Assembly: GCA_944474755.1 (NCBI GenBank)
Contig: OX104122.1
Coordinates: 19,292,641 to 19,356,640, forward strand
Reading direction: 5' to 3'
Length of the DNA stretch: 64,000 nt
Source of the DNA: Limnoperna fortunei
Taxonomy: Eukaryota; Mollusca; Bivalvia; Mytilida; Modiolidae
Shown here: piece after piece, positions 38,401 to 53,400 of the stretch
Layout of the letters: each line of letters opens with the position of its first letter
Numbering within the stretch: the first letter of the stretch is position 1
Program-made: the position numbers and the translations under genes
The notes under the pieces: model-generated
Databases searched by the model: none
What the model was told of the DNA's origin: nothing
The model's input: the letters and a program-made list of their open reading frames with translations, nothing else

Positions 38401-41400
38401 ATTAGTAGCACAGTTACAATGATATATAGCTCTTTATATAGGAACTCATTAAATACATTAGTAGCACAGTTACAATGATATATAGCTCTTTATAGGAACT
38501 CATTAAATACATAAGTAGCACAGTTACAATGATATATAGCTCTTTATAGGAACTCATTAAATACATAAGTAGCACAGTTACAATGATATATAGCTCTTTA
38601 TAGGAACTCATTAAATACATAAGTAGCACAGTTACAATGATATATAGCTCTTTATATAGGAACTCATTAAATACATTAGGAGCACAGTTACAATGATATA
38701 TAGCTCTTTATAGGAACTCATTAAATACATAAGTAGCACAGTTACAATGATATATAGCTCTTTATATAGGAACTCATTAAATACATTAGGAGCACAGTTA
38801 CAATGATATATAGCTCTTTATAGGAACTCATTAAATACATTAGTAGCACAGTTACAATGATATATAGCTCTTTATAGGAACTCATTAAATACATTAGTAG
38901 CACAGTTACAATGATATATAGCTCTTTATAGGAACTCATTAAATACATAAGTAGCACAGTACAATGATATATAGCTCTTTATAGGAACTCATTGAATACA
39001 TTAGTAGCACAGTTACAATGATATATAGCTCTTTATAGGAACTCATTAAATACATTAGTAGCACAGTACAATGATATATAGCTCTTTATAGGAACTCATT
39101 AAATACATTAGTAGCACAGTTACAATGATATGTAGCTCTTTATAGGAACTCATTAAATACATTAGTAGCACAGTTACAATGATATATAGCTCTTTATAGG
39201 AACTCATTAAATACATTAGTAGCACAGTACAATGATATATAGCTCTTTATAGGAACTCATTAAATACATTAGTAGCACAGTTACAATGATATATAGCTCT
39301 TTATAGGAACTCATTAAATAAATTAGTAGCACAGTTACAATGATATATAGCTCTTTATAGGAACTCATTCAATACATTAGTAGCACAGTTACAATGATAT
39401 AAAGCTTTATATAGGAACTCATTAAATACATTAGTAGCACAGTTACAATGATATATAGCTCTTTATAGGAACTCATTAAATACATTAGTAGCACAGTTAC
39501 AATGATATAAAGCTTTATATAGGAACTCATTAAATACATTAGTAGCACAGTTACAATGATATATAGCTCTTTATATAGGAACTCATTAAATACATTAGTA
39601 GCACAGTTACAATGATATATAGCTCTTTATAGGAACTCATTAAATACATTAGTAGCACAGTTACAATGATATATAGCTCTTTATAGGAACTCATTAAATA
39701 CATTAGTAGCACAGTTACAATGATATATAGCTCTTTATAGGAACTCATTAAATACATTAGTAGCACAGTTACAATGATATATAGCTCTTTATAATAACTC
39801 ATTAAATACATTAGGAGCACAGTTACAATGATATATAGCTCTTTATATAGGAACTCATTAAATACATTAGTAGCACAGTTACAATGATATATAGCTCTTT
39901 ATAGGAACTCATTAAATACATTAGTAGCACAGTTACAATGATATATAGCTCTTTATAGGAACTCATTAAATACATTAGTAGCACAGTACAATGATATATA
40001 GCTCTTTATAGGAACTCATTAAATACATAAGTAGCACAGTTACAATGATATATAGCTCTTTATAGGAACTCATTAAATACATAAGTAGCACAGTTACAAT
40101 GATATATAGCTCTTTATAGGAACTCATTAAATACATTAGTAGCACAGTTACAATGATATAAAGCTTTATATAGGAACTCATTAAATACATTAGTAGCACA
40201 GTTACGATGATATATAGCTCTTTATAGGAACTCATTAAATACATTAGTAGCACAGTTACAATGATATAAAGCTTTATATAGGAACTCATTAAATACATTA
40301 GTAGCACAGTTACAATGATATATAGCTCTTTATAGGAACTCATTAAATACATAAGTAGCACAGTTACAATGATATATAGCTCTTTATAGGAACTCATTAA
40401 ATACATAAGTAGCACAGTTACAATGATATATAGCTCTTTATATAGGAACTCATTAAATACATTAGGAGCACAGTTACAATGATATATAGCTCTTTATATA
40501 GGAACTCATTAAATACATTAGTAGCACAGTTACAATGATATATAGCTCTTTATAGGAACTCATTAAATACATAAGTAGCACAGTTACAATGATATATAGC
40601 TCTTTATAGGAACTCATTAAATACATAAGTAGCACAGTTACAATGATATATAGCTCTTTATAGGAACTCATTAAATACATAAGTAGCACAGTTACAATGA
40701 TATACAGTAGTCCCCCTCTTATACGATCCCCTCGCCGACGACCACCCGCCTCATCCGGCCAAAACCCTGATGCATTAAGTGTTTCTAACGTAAAATTACC
40801 TCTCGCGAACGACCACCCCTCAAACGCGACCAGCGACCACGTTTTCTTGACACAACAACGTAAAATTCCCCTCACGAACACCCATTTCCACTGACCGGAT
40901 GTTTATTTTGGAATTCTCGAATGGAACGTGATTTGGTTTTATCGTAAACGGGTCCTACTAAACGCAGAGAAGTGAAGAGAATTACATCGTATGTAAACAT
41001 CGACCAACTGCTTGAAATTGTCAACTAAATGATATTTTTAGTAAAAATATGGGCTTCTTTATGTTCATGTATACAATATAAAACATATTTATATATAATA
41101 AACCTTTATTTAATCAAATAAACCATTTTTTAATTACTTCTCTTCACGTCTCTGCATTTCTCTGCACTTCTCTGCGTTTAGTATGACCGTCGTAAACCAG
41201 TTCGGTAACAGTTCAACGACCGGTAAACAAAATGTCGAAATCGCGTAAAAGAAAGATGTTTAAGCTGGATTAAAGGGGAAAACAAGTAGGATATTGTAGA
41301 TCAGTTTGATTTCGGTATTACGGAAATCGGGTTTCTTACAAGAAGACTGAAAATTTCAACAAGGAGATGATAGTACAATGCACCAACATAATCATAAATC

Positions 41401-44400
41401 AAAATTTACAACAAACGATCTCAAAAACTTGGGAAACTGGAAACAGAGAGAAACCTGGATTTTTCCAAACTAAACGGAACCTTAATACAATACGAAGTGG
41501 AACCTGGGCAATAAAAGTGATAAAAATAATGATAATGAAGATGAAACAGGAACAGAAACTTTCACTGATAAGAAGACTTGGAATTCTTATACATGTATTA
41601 TCATTACACATTTTAAACAGATAAAAACTGCATGAATTCTTTTTATTTTTATTTATACTGAATAATAAAATACAAATATTTATTATGTGTGATTCTTGAT
41701 CACTTCACAGTTCTTGTTGCTAATTAATCAACCGACCAAGCTCTATAAACCTGTGTTAGTGTGTGTATATCCCCTCAAGAAAGACCACCCCCATTATAAG
41801 ACCACTTTCATAACTCAGATGGGGTGGTCTTATAAGAGGGGGACTACTGTATAGCTCTTTATATAGGAACTCATTAAATACATTAGTAGCACAGTTACAA
41901 TGATATATAGCTCTTTATAGGAACTCATTAAATACATAAGTAGCACAGTTACAATGATATATAGCTCTTTATATAGGAACTCATTAAATACATAAGTAGC
42001 ACAGTTACAATGATATATAGCTCTTTATATAGGAACTCATTAAATACATTAGTAGCACAGTTACAATGATATATAGCTCTTTATAGGAACTCATTAAATA
42101 CATTAGTAGCACAGTTACAATGATATATAGCTCTTTATATAGGAACTCATTAAATACATTAGTAGCACAGTTACAATGATATATAGCTCTTTATAGGAAC
42201 TCATTAAATACATTAGTAGCACAGTTACAATGATATATAGCTCTTTATATAGGAACTCATTAAATACATAAGTAGCACAGTTACAATGATATATAGCTCT
42301 TTATATAGGAACTCATTAAATACATTAGTAGCACAGTTACAATGATATATAGCTCTTTATATAGGAACTCATTAAATACATTAGTAGCACAGTTACAATG
42401 ATATATAGCTCTTTATAGGAACTCATTAAATACATAAGTAGCACAGTTACAATGATATATAGCTCTTTATAGGAACTCATTAAATACATAAGTAGCACAG
42501 TTACAATGATATATAGCTCTTTATAGGAACTCATTAAATACATAAGTAGCACAGTTACAATGATATATAGCTCTTTATATAGGAACTCATTAAATACATT
42601 AGTAGCACAGTTACAATGATATATAGCTCTTTATAGGAACTCATTAAATACATAAGTAGCACAGTTACAATGATATATAGCTCTTTATATAGGAACTCAT
42701 TAAATACATAAGTAGCACAGTTACAATGATATATAGCTCTTTATATAGGAACTCATTAAATACATTAGTAGCACAGTTACAATGATATATAGCTCTTTAT
42801 AGGAACTCATTAAATACATAAGTAGCACAGTTACAATGATATATAGCTCTTTATATAGGAACTCATTAAATACATAAGTAGCACAGTTACAATGATATAT
42901 AGCTCTTTATATAGGAACTCATTAAATACATTAGTAGCACAGTTACAATGATATATAGCTCTTTATAGGAACTCATTAAATACATTAGTAGCACAGTTAC
43001 AATGATATATAGCTCTTTATATAGGAACTCATTAAATACATTAGTAGCACAGTTACAATGATATATAGCTCTTTATAGGAACTCATTAAATACATTAGTA
43101 GCACAGTTACAATGATATATAGCTCTTTATATAGGAACTCATTAAATACATAAGTAGCACAGTTACAATGATATATAGCTCTTTATATAGGAACTCATTA
43201 AATACATTAGTAGCACAGTTACAATGATATATAGCTCTTTATATAGGAACTCATTAAATACATTAGTAGCACAGTTACAATGATATATAGCTCTTTATAG
43301 GAACTCATTAAATACATAAGTAGCACAGTTACAATGATATATAGCTCTTTATAGGAACTCATTAAATACATTAGTAGCACAGTTACAATGATATATAGCT
43401 CTTTATAGGAACTCATTAAATACATAAGTAGCACAGTTACAATGATATATAGCTCTTTATATAGGAACTCATTAAATACATTAGTAGCACAGTTACAATG
43501 ATATATAGCTCTTTATAGGAACTCATTAAATACATAAGTAGCACAGTTACAATGATATATAGCTCTTTATATAGGAACTCATTAAATACATAAGTAGCAC
43601 AGTTACAATGATATATAGCTCTTTATATAGGAACTCATTAAATACATTAGTAGCACAGTTACAATGATATATAGCTCTTTATAGGAACTCATTAAATACA
43701 TTAGTAGCACAGTTACAATGATATATAGCTCTTTATATAGGAACTCATTAAATACATAAGTAGCACAGTACAATGATATATAGCTCTTTATAGGAACTCA
43801 TTAAATACATTAGTAGCACAGTTGCAATGATATAAAGCTTTATATAGGAACTCATTAAATACATTAGTAGCACAGTTACAATGATATATAGCTCTTTATA
43901 TAGGAACTCATTAAATACATTAGTAGCACAGTTACAATGATATATAGCTCTTTATAGGAACTCATTAAATACATTAGTAGCACAGTTACAATGATATATA
44001 GCTCTTTATATAGGAACTCATTAAATACATAAGTAGCACAGTACAATGATATATAGCTCTTTATAGGAACTCATTAAATACATTAGTAGCACAGTTGCAA
44101 TGATATATAGCTCTTTATAGGAACTCATTAAATACATTAGTAGCACAGTACAATGATATATAGCTCTTTATAGGAACTCATTAAATACATTAGTAGCACA
44201 GTTACAATGATATATAGCTCTTTATAGGAACTCATTAAATACATAAGTAGCACAGTTACAATGATATATAGCTCTTTATAGGAACTCATTAAATACATTA
44301 GTAGCACAGTTACAATGATATAAAGCTTTATATAGGAACTCATTAAATACATTAGTAGCACAGTTACAATGATATATAGCTCTTTATAGGAACTCATTAA

Positions 44401-47400
44401 ATACATTAGTAGCACAGTTACAATGATATATAGCTCTTTATAGGAACTCATTAAATACATAAGTAGCACAGTTACAATGATATATAGCTCTTTATAGGAA
44501 CTAATTAAATACATTAGTAGCACAGTTACAATGATATATAGCTCTTTATAGGAACTCATTAAATACATTAGTAGCACAGTTACAATGATATATAGCTCTT
44601 TATAGGAACTAATTAAATACATTAGTAGCACAGTTACAATGATATATAGCTCTTTATAGGAACTCATTAAATACATTAGTAGCACAATACAATGATATAT
44701 AGCTCTTTATAGGAACTCATTAAATACATAAGTAGCACAGTTACAATGATATATAGCTCTTTATAGGAACTCATTAAATACATTAGTAGCACAGTTACAA
44801 TGATATAAAGCTTTATATAGGAACTCATTAAATACATTAGTAGCACAGTTACAATGATATATAGCTCTTTATAGGAACTCATTAAATACATTAGTAGCAC
44901 AGTTACAATGATATATAGCTCTTTATAGGAACTCATTAAATACATTAGTAGCACAGTTACAATGATATATAGCTCTTTATAGGAACTCATTAAATACATA
45001 AGTAGCACAGTTACAATGATATATAGCTCTTTATAGGAACTCATTAAATACATTATAAGCACAGTTACAATGATATATAGCTTTATATAGGAACTCATTA
45101 AATACATAAGTAGCACAGTTACAATGATATATAGCTCTTTATAGGAACTCATTAAATACATTAGTAGCACAGTTACAATGATATATAGCTTTATATAGGA
45201 ACTCATTAAATACATTAGTAGCACAGTTACAATGATATATAGCTCTTTATAGGAACTCATTAAATACATTAGAAGCACAGTTACAATGATATATAGCTCT
45301 TTATAGGAACTCATTAAATATATTAGTAGCACAGTTACAATGATATATAGCTCTTTATAGGAACTCATTAAATACATTAGTAGCACAGTTACAATGATAT
45401 ATAGCTCTTTATAGGAACTCATTAAATATATTAGTAGCACAGTTACAATGATATATAGCTCTTTATAGGAACTCATTAATATTTCTGCATCACTCATTGT
45501 TTTTATACAAGGGACTGCCATAATAATTAGCACTGAAAGTTTTGCTTTAATATACAGAAAAGTATCAAGCCTTGAAGCCAAATATACAGTTTTAATAAGA
45601 AATTCCATTTCTATTTTTAGCATTCTAATTACAGGTTGAAGTTACTGCATTGTATTACAGAACAGTTACAGGGATTTCCTATTTCCAAAGACTGGTACCA
45701 TGCTGGAAGACCGTGTTCTCCTCGTGTGCTCTTTATGTTTGAAACTTCATCTTTGACAAAGAGAGCAGATCCAGTAGAAACTGGAGCAATAAGTAAAACC
45801 AAACCAGTATGTTACTTTTGTATTAAGACAAAAGTAGAAATTGGGATAAGATGTAGTAGTCTATGTTGATTTATGATATTGTTTGTAATATATCAGTATG
45901 GTTCTTTTTCTGTTCACAATAAGACAGACGTTTATAGAAACAAAGGCGATTAAGATCAGTATATTAATATAGAAAGTTGTCCTTAGGCATATAAGACTGT
46001 GTCTGTTATCTTCAATCATTTTACCATACTCTAAGTAGACCAATTTAACAAAAAAATTTTTTTTTCATCTGTCAAGTAAATGTATGCACTATCAGTGACC
46101 TGTGTTTTGAAGCAGATAAACAGACAGCCATTATAGTCCCATAGCCATCTTTTCCAGTATCCCTCATTTGTTCCTTCATAGCAACATTTTTGTTTATATT
46201 CAAGTACCGTACATACTGGCTAATAAGTCAGGAAATTGGGAGTAAAAGTTTCGTTTTAGAGAAGGGTCCTAACTTGTATGCGAGCAATACCACAAGAGGA
46301 AAGAATTCTGGTCGAAGTTTGAAGGCCGTACATAGGCTGTTGACTATAAAGACGAAAATAGACAGACACTTGTTTAATTATGCTAAATAAAGTATATTTA
46401 AGACATTAATAAAGATTTGGTTACTTGTAAGTTGTTTATTTTATCCAGATTCCATTTCTCCATTCATATTCACCACTGTTGACACAAGTATCGATTTATT
46501 TGTATGTATTGCATGATACATACATGTATGGTATTGTCATGATACAAATGAAAATTAAGATAAACTATCTTACAGATATATGTTACATAATTAGTTTTTT
46601 TAATCAATTATTTTTTTAATTTATAAACCTTTTTCCTTTAAATGTATATTCTGGATTTTAGCTTTCATTTATTTCAGAAGCTCTACTTTAACTATAAAAT
46701 AATACAAAAATGAATATTCATATCTATTTATTTGTGTTTTGTCTTTTTACGGTTGTTAGTTACATCAAATTCAGGGAGATAATTACGTTAACATTTTTTT
46801 AAAATGTAATAAAGAGTGTTTTTTATATTAAAATTCATCATTTCATTTTTTTAAAATTTTCAATAATTTTTTTCACTATGCACCAATTTTTCTGGCCCTC
46901 AATCTTAATTTTTAAATACATAGTTTTATAAATGTTCAAAATTATTTTAAAAGAATAATTTACACAGGAGATTTTACAAGTAAATTAATTTTTTAATCTG
47001 ACAATATAGGAACAAAATTAATATTTTTTCAAACCTGACTCTGGTGATTTTCTTATAAGTAGATCTACTACTGTCATGTTAACAAGTGCAGGTACTGTAC
47101 TTGACTACCAGCCTTAGAATCCTAGTTATGTAAGCTTAAGACAATCACACCAATTTATAGATTTAATATACTTTTTAAATTTATTTTTATATCTTTTTAA
47201 AATTTATTGAATCTTTCTCAGGGAAAAGTAGAGAAGAAGTTAGTTCATGCAATAGAAGACCAGATATACAGAATACTGAGGAAGTCAAGGATTATAACTA
47301 ATATAAGGTAACTCAATACAGGGGAAGTCAAGGTTAAGCACTAATATTAAATTACTCAGTACTGAGGAAGTCTAGGATTATTATTAGGTGCAGGTAAGGT

Positions 47401-50400
47401 TGGCCTGAAGACAATTTGTCCTGTCTACTTTTTAACTTTTTAAACAATTTGGCCTGTCTACTTTTAAGACAATTTGTCCTGTCTACTTTTTAGACAATTT
47501 GGCCTGTCTACTTTTAAGACAATTTGTCCTGTCTACTTTTTAGACAATTTGGTCTGTCTACTTTTTAAGACAATTTGTCCTGTCTACTTTTTAGACAACT
47601 TGGCCTGTCTTTTTATTTTGACAACTTGGCCTTTCTACTTTTTAGACAATTTGGCCTGTCTATTTTTTAGACAATTTGGCCTTTCTACATTTTAGACAAC
47701 CTGGCTTGTCTACTTTTTAGACAATTTGGCCTATCTACTTTTCAGACAATTATGGAGAATACTGAAGGTAGACCTTTAGAGTCTATATCAAGAACAAAAC
47801 AATGTGTAGTTGGTTACACATTGTGGCAAATGTGTATGACATGATTGAGTTTATTTTCAATAAAAGTGAACACATTACTGATAAATTACAATTTATTTAT
47901 AATACAGTTTCCCTTTTGAAGAACTTTAAGAATAAATCATTTTCTCATTTGATGTCCTCCATTTTCAGATGCATCAATGACAACTCAAATTTGAGTACAA
48001 TGTTAAAATAAGAATAAGAAATAGTTTAGTTTTTTCAAAGTTTTCTGTATTTCAGCAATAATTCTCTGTTTGCTGTACCAGCCAATCAGGAGTTTGTTTA
48101 CATTCACACAAAGAAAGAAGAAATATCAGATCCAGTTAGTTACTATCTTCAGCAGTTAAGAATTAACAACATAATTGGAAAGGAATCGGGTAAAAAAATT
48201 GTCATGAAGTCATAGTCTTAATTAACTATCTGTTCATGATGATATTTTAGGGGTGTACAGGCAGTAAGGCTGATAAGTAATTCTTATATGCCCCCCCCCC
48301 CAAAAAAAAATCCCCCTTCCCATTGATGTACCTTCTCCTCTTCCCTACCTTCTCATTTCTGCTTTATACAAAGCAATTATTGTAAAGTACTTTATCTTTT
48401 GGTACTCTGTCTGTTCCATTGTCGCCTTGTCTTAACACATTAATTATGCTTGCAATATAATGACAAAATGATCAGAAAAGTAAGAAATATTTTTGGTAGC
48501 CATAATTTCATAGCTGTGCTATTAAGAGATATTGCAGAGGATAAAGCTTTTGTGTTGTTCCCTATACATTTCTGCTCTGAACTATATTTATCATTACTGT
48601 TTTCATTGTAATTTGCTTTCTGTGTTTGGATTTTTATGCATCACATGACAAATGATCAAATCTTGTATAGCATGCTACAATATTATTGTAAACATGAACT
48701 TTTAAATAATAATAGCTTTGCATTTAAATATTCCCTCCAGTTTCTCTTGGTTGTCTTCATTGAACTCCGACCTTTTCATGTAGTATGTATGGTAATATGG
48801 TGGAATGGCGGTTCAGACTTTCCCCTTGGTTAATATTCTTATCCTTGGTTGGTGTGATAAAATCATGGATCAATCTTATCACCATGCTGTAGTTGTTTAA
48901 TATTACATTAAGTGTGTTGTATTATCATTCTGGTGATTTACATAATATTCATTGTATTTTTACTACAGAAGGTGTTCCGGAAAATATTGATGTTATGTAA
49001 CTATTTTTACGTATTTTCAATCTATGTTAATAAATATAGATCAGGATGTTCATGCCTGTTTGATTTCATTATTCAATTGATAAATAAGATAGGCGGTTGT
49101 ACAGATTGCAGTTTCAGATGTGGTTTTCATATGTTATTTATTGTTATATTACAATTAAAGGTTTTTATTAGCTCACCTGGACCGAAGGTCCATGTGAGCT
49201 ATTGCTATCACTTGGCGTCCGTCGTCCGTCGTCTGTCGTCCGTCGTAAACTTTTTCAAAAATCTTCTCCTCTGAAACCACTTGGCCAATTTTTTTCAAAC
49301 TTGGCCACAATCATCCTTAGGGTTCCTAGTTTCAAGTTTGTACCCAGGGTGTTGATCAACAGACAAATATGGCCGCTGTTACTAAAAATAGAACATGGGG
49401 GTCAACACAGGTTTTTGATCATTATCTAAAAAACTATAATAGCTTTAGAGAAAACCGTTACTTCAAATTGATCAGCACATTAAGGTCTACAATAGTTGCT
49501 ATTAGTGCAAAGTTGTGTATTGGCTTCTTGTAGGAGTTATTGCCCTTTTTTGAAGATTTTTGACAAAATTTTTGGTATTTACAATATAACCTGAAAAATA
49601 TACGAGGTAGAGTGAAACTGTAAATGGCAAAAATGATCAGCAATGAAAGCCCTACAATTCACTTGATTGGTCTGAAATTGTCAAATGATTCCTTATATGA
49701 GTTATTGCCCTTAAATGGTAATTTTTTATGAAATTTTCCGTTTTTGTCCTGTAACTTTAAAACTATAACAGCTAGAGTAAAACTGTAATGAGCAAAAAAG
49801 ATCAACAATACAAGCCCTACAATTCACTGTATTAATCTGAAATTGTCAGATGACTCCTTATAGGAGTTATTGCCCTTAAATGGCAATTTTTTATGAAATT
49901 TTCCGTTTTTGTCCTGTAACTTGAAAACTATAGCAGCTAGATTGAAACTGTAAATTGCACAAATGATCAGCAATAAAGACCCTACAATTCACTTGATTGG
50001 TCTGAAATTGTCAGATGACTCCTTATATGAGTTATTGCCCTTAAATGGTAATTTTTTATGAAATTGTCCGTTTTTGTCCTGTAACTTTAAAACTATAACA
50101 GCTAGAGTAAAACTGTAAATAGCAAAAATGATCAACAATACAAGCCCTACAATTCACTGTATTAGTCTGAAATTGTCAGATGACTCCTTATAGGAGTTAT
50201 TGCCCTTAAATGGCAATTTTTTATGAAATTTTCCATTTTTGTCCTGTAACTTGAAAACTATAGCAGCTAGATTGAAACTGTAAATTGCACAAATGATCAG
50301 CAATAAAGACCCTACAATTCACTTGATTGGTCTGAAATTGTCAGATGACTCCTTATAGGAGTTATTGCCCTTAAATTGCAATTTTTTATGAAATTTTCCG

Positions 50401-53400
50401 TTTTTGTCCTGTAACTTAAAAACCATAACAGCTAGAGTGAAATAATAAATTGCAAAAATGATCAGTAAAATAAGCCCTACAATTCATTTAATTGGTCTGA
50501 AATTGTCAGATGACTCCTTATAGGGGTTATTGCCCTTAAATGACAATTTTATGAAATTTTCCATTTTTGTCCTGTAACTTGAAAACTATAGTAGCTAGAT
50601 TAAAACTGGAAATTGCACAAATGATCAGCAATAGAAGCCCTACAAATGATTGCTTAGTCCAAAAATTGCAAGATGACTCTTTATAGGAGTTATTGCCCTT
50701 TCATTATGAATTTGGACATATGAACAGTTTTTTAATTATAAATTAGTCTATAACACACCTATTAGTAGAGTAAAACTGTAAATTTCTAAAGTACCCTAAA
50801 GGACAATGCCTAAAAACCATTTAATTTTCAGAAATTGTGGATGGCACCTTATAGGAGTTATTGTATTTAACAAATTTTTTGAAGAAATGTATAGTTTTTG
50901 CACAGTAACTTAAAAGCTATAACAACTAGACTGAAACTGTTAATTTCAAAAATTTAAATATAGTTTAAGTCATTTGGATTCCAGGTGAGCGATTACAGGC
51001 TCCTGGGAGCCTCTAGTTACATGAATAGAATTTTGCATGTTTTTGATTAGTCTAAAATCAAGTTTTGGGTCACAATACATCGCAACAGTACTAAAACTAC
51101 ATAAAATGGTTGTACGCTGCACAATTTCGCTGTATAGTAGTCAAGTGGAATACGATATCAACCTGGTTTTGTGTTTTAGCCAATCAGTATAGCCGTCTTA
51201 ACAAATTCATTCGTCCAATCAAATCGATTGTATTAACTGTACATCGTGCGTGACAACAACAAATGGGAGTTACGTCGGCTCTGCGATATGTTGATTCATT
51301 TGTACTCTTCTCAATATTTGAAACTGGACTTTCAGGATTACCAGAAAATTGATATAAAAATGCAGTATTAAATAAAAAATATTAAGGGTAAGAACAGTTA
51401 CAAAATGTAAGCAGGGGCTCCAGTAGAAAAGGTATCCTCTGTTTTTCTGATGAAGGGAGATGGTGGTTTTATTTTTGTAATAAAACAATAAATGACTTTG
51501 ATATACTGTCACTATCAGGATTGATCAGCCCTCAAAAATGTATATTCACCTCGCCTAGCGGCTCGGTGAATATTACATTTTCTCTGGCTGATTAATCCCA
51601 ATAGCGACCTATATCAAAGTAATTAATTGTATATTTATTTGTCAATATGCCTTTTTTTATATTGACCTTGTATAAAGATATAGACCTTCAAATTTGTCGT
51701 TGGCCAACTATCATTCTAAAAGGTCCTTACATTTTGACCTCTTCAGAAGTCAAAAATTGAATGCAATAACTCTCTAATATGGCTTGAAAAAGAATGTCTG
51801 TTATACATAATTTCAAGATAGACTTCATAAACAAACATCAAAATTTAAAATATCTCTTTGATGTAGAATCTCCTAGAAGTAGAAGTTACCAGACAAACAG
51901 AAGATCGTCACAGTCAGGCTCAGAATCTAGATCGTCATCTGTTTCCTCTGTCCCAGCAGGAAATGGTGGTTTTAAGGAATTTCTGTTCCAGCACATTGAT
52001 CTTGCCTTGGGAAGAGGTTTTGATGACAATGTTGGTAGAAATCCAGTGACTCCTGTTTTTGAGGTAATTTGTGTCCTGTTCTTAAGGCAGTTTACACCTG
52101 AGATAGGGTTTCAGCGTCTTGATGTAGTACAATGTATCCTGGTTACCTCCATTTAAAACTAGGTCCCAAAACCAATCAATAAATCAATCAGTCAATTGAA
52201 GTTTTCAAGGTCAGAATTGATGTGGAATTTTTCTGGTAAATATCTAGGATCATCAAACATGAATTCTTTTGTAACATCTTTGATTTGTTGAATATGATTT
52301 GAGTCATGCTGCATGAAGTCTTAATTACATGAACAAGCAATAATGAAATACATAACATTGTAAACATATCTTCCACTCAGAAACTCTTGTCTATAGAATA
52401 TCCAGATTTTTTTGAATTTGTATTGTTTTATATCTATTGAAAATTTTTATACATATATAATTTGAATATCATTGTCAGGTTCCACCTTGTGAAGTATGGT
52501 TTATGATTGCCAGTAGGATGTATGACTTTTTCCTGGGAGACCGAATCAATGCAAAAGCACAAGCTAACTTTAACACATTAAAATCATTGCTGGAGACAGA
52601 TATAAGATTTTCTGAAAAGTAAGTTAATGACAATGCTGGCATACATGTGCTAGTTTTCCTGCTAAAGGGTATGGAGTTTTCTAAATTAATCTAGAAACAT
52701 ATATTCTGTAAAAGTGGAAATTCTCTAATGGGGTTAATTTTTACTGATTTTCCAATCACTCTATATTTTTCACCTTTTGAATGAGCAAATTTCACATGTG
52801 TTATAAAGGATCTAACTGTGGTAGGAAGGCAAGATGAGAAGGCTCAGACACTCCAGTGTATAGATTTATGGTCTCCAATGAGGCTCTGTGGAGATGACAA
52901 CCAAAAGAAACTTTATTCTGAGGTATCTGAGATTTTCTTATCTTGCCATCCCAACGGTATTTGATTTTATTTCTCTCTTATTCATGAGTGAACTGTTCTG
53001 TTGGAAGATGTCAACAAATTGAGTTATCTACCATAAAAGTAATCTCTAATGTATATTTTTAGCATAAACATGTTTGTTTTGATGTGCACTGCTTTCATGT
53101 TGTGGCATAAATTGGATCGTGGAAGTTTATGTTATTATTTAAAGAGACAAAGAAAAACAAACACAACAAAAGCATATATATTTTATTGATTTTTACAGGT
53201 GGTGTCACAATACATTTTTTGGGAAATAGAGTGTGAAATTCTTATCTCCCCCACTGGTTGACAAGGATATCTCAACTGCTAAAATAAATACCCCATTGTC
53301 TAATTAGTGTGAAAGAATAGTCATATCAGTAGCTATAAAATTTGTTGAAAAACCATTACAGGTATCTGTATTAAATATTTATTGCCAGTTGTTTGACAAT

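Noticed and set aside
34978..45479. CRISPR-like array of direct repeats
   Set aside because: Units are head-to-tail without unique spacers, inside an animal intron; it is a minisatellite.
34959..45623. Long minus-strand open frames (up to 315 codons) reading LLMYLMSSYKELYIIVTV repeatedly
   Set aside because: They are the 54-bp minisatellite read in a stop-free phase. Units of 53 and 56 bp break the frame repeatedly and there is no sign of gene structure.
46190..46390. 66-codon + strand frame in SMG8 intron 6
   Set aside because: No recognised motif and no splice logic linking it to SMG8.
51794..51866. ATG at 51,794 as a start of an alternative SMG8 product
   Set aside because: It lies in intron 8; the exon begins at 51,867 after tgatgtag with matching phase from the previous exon.
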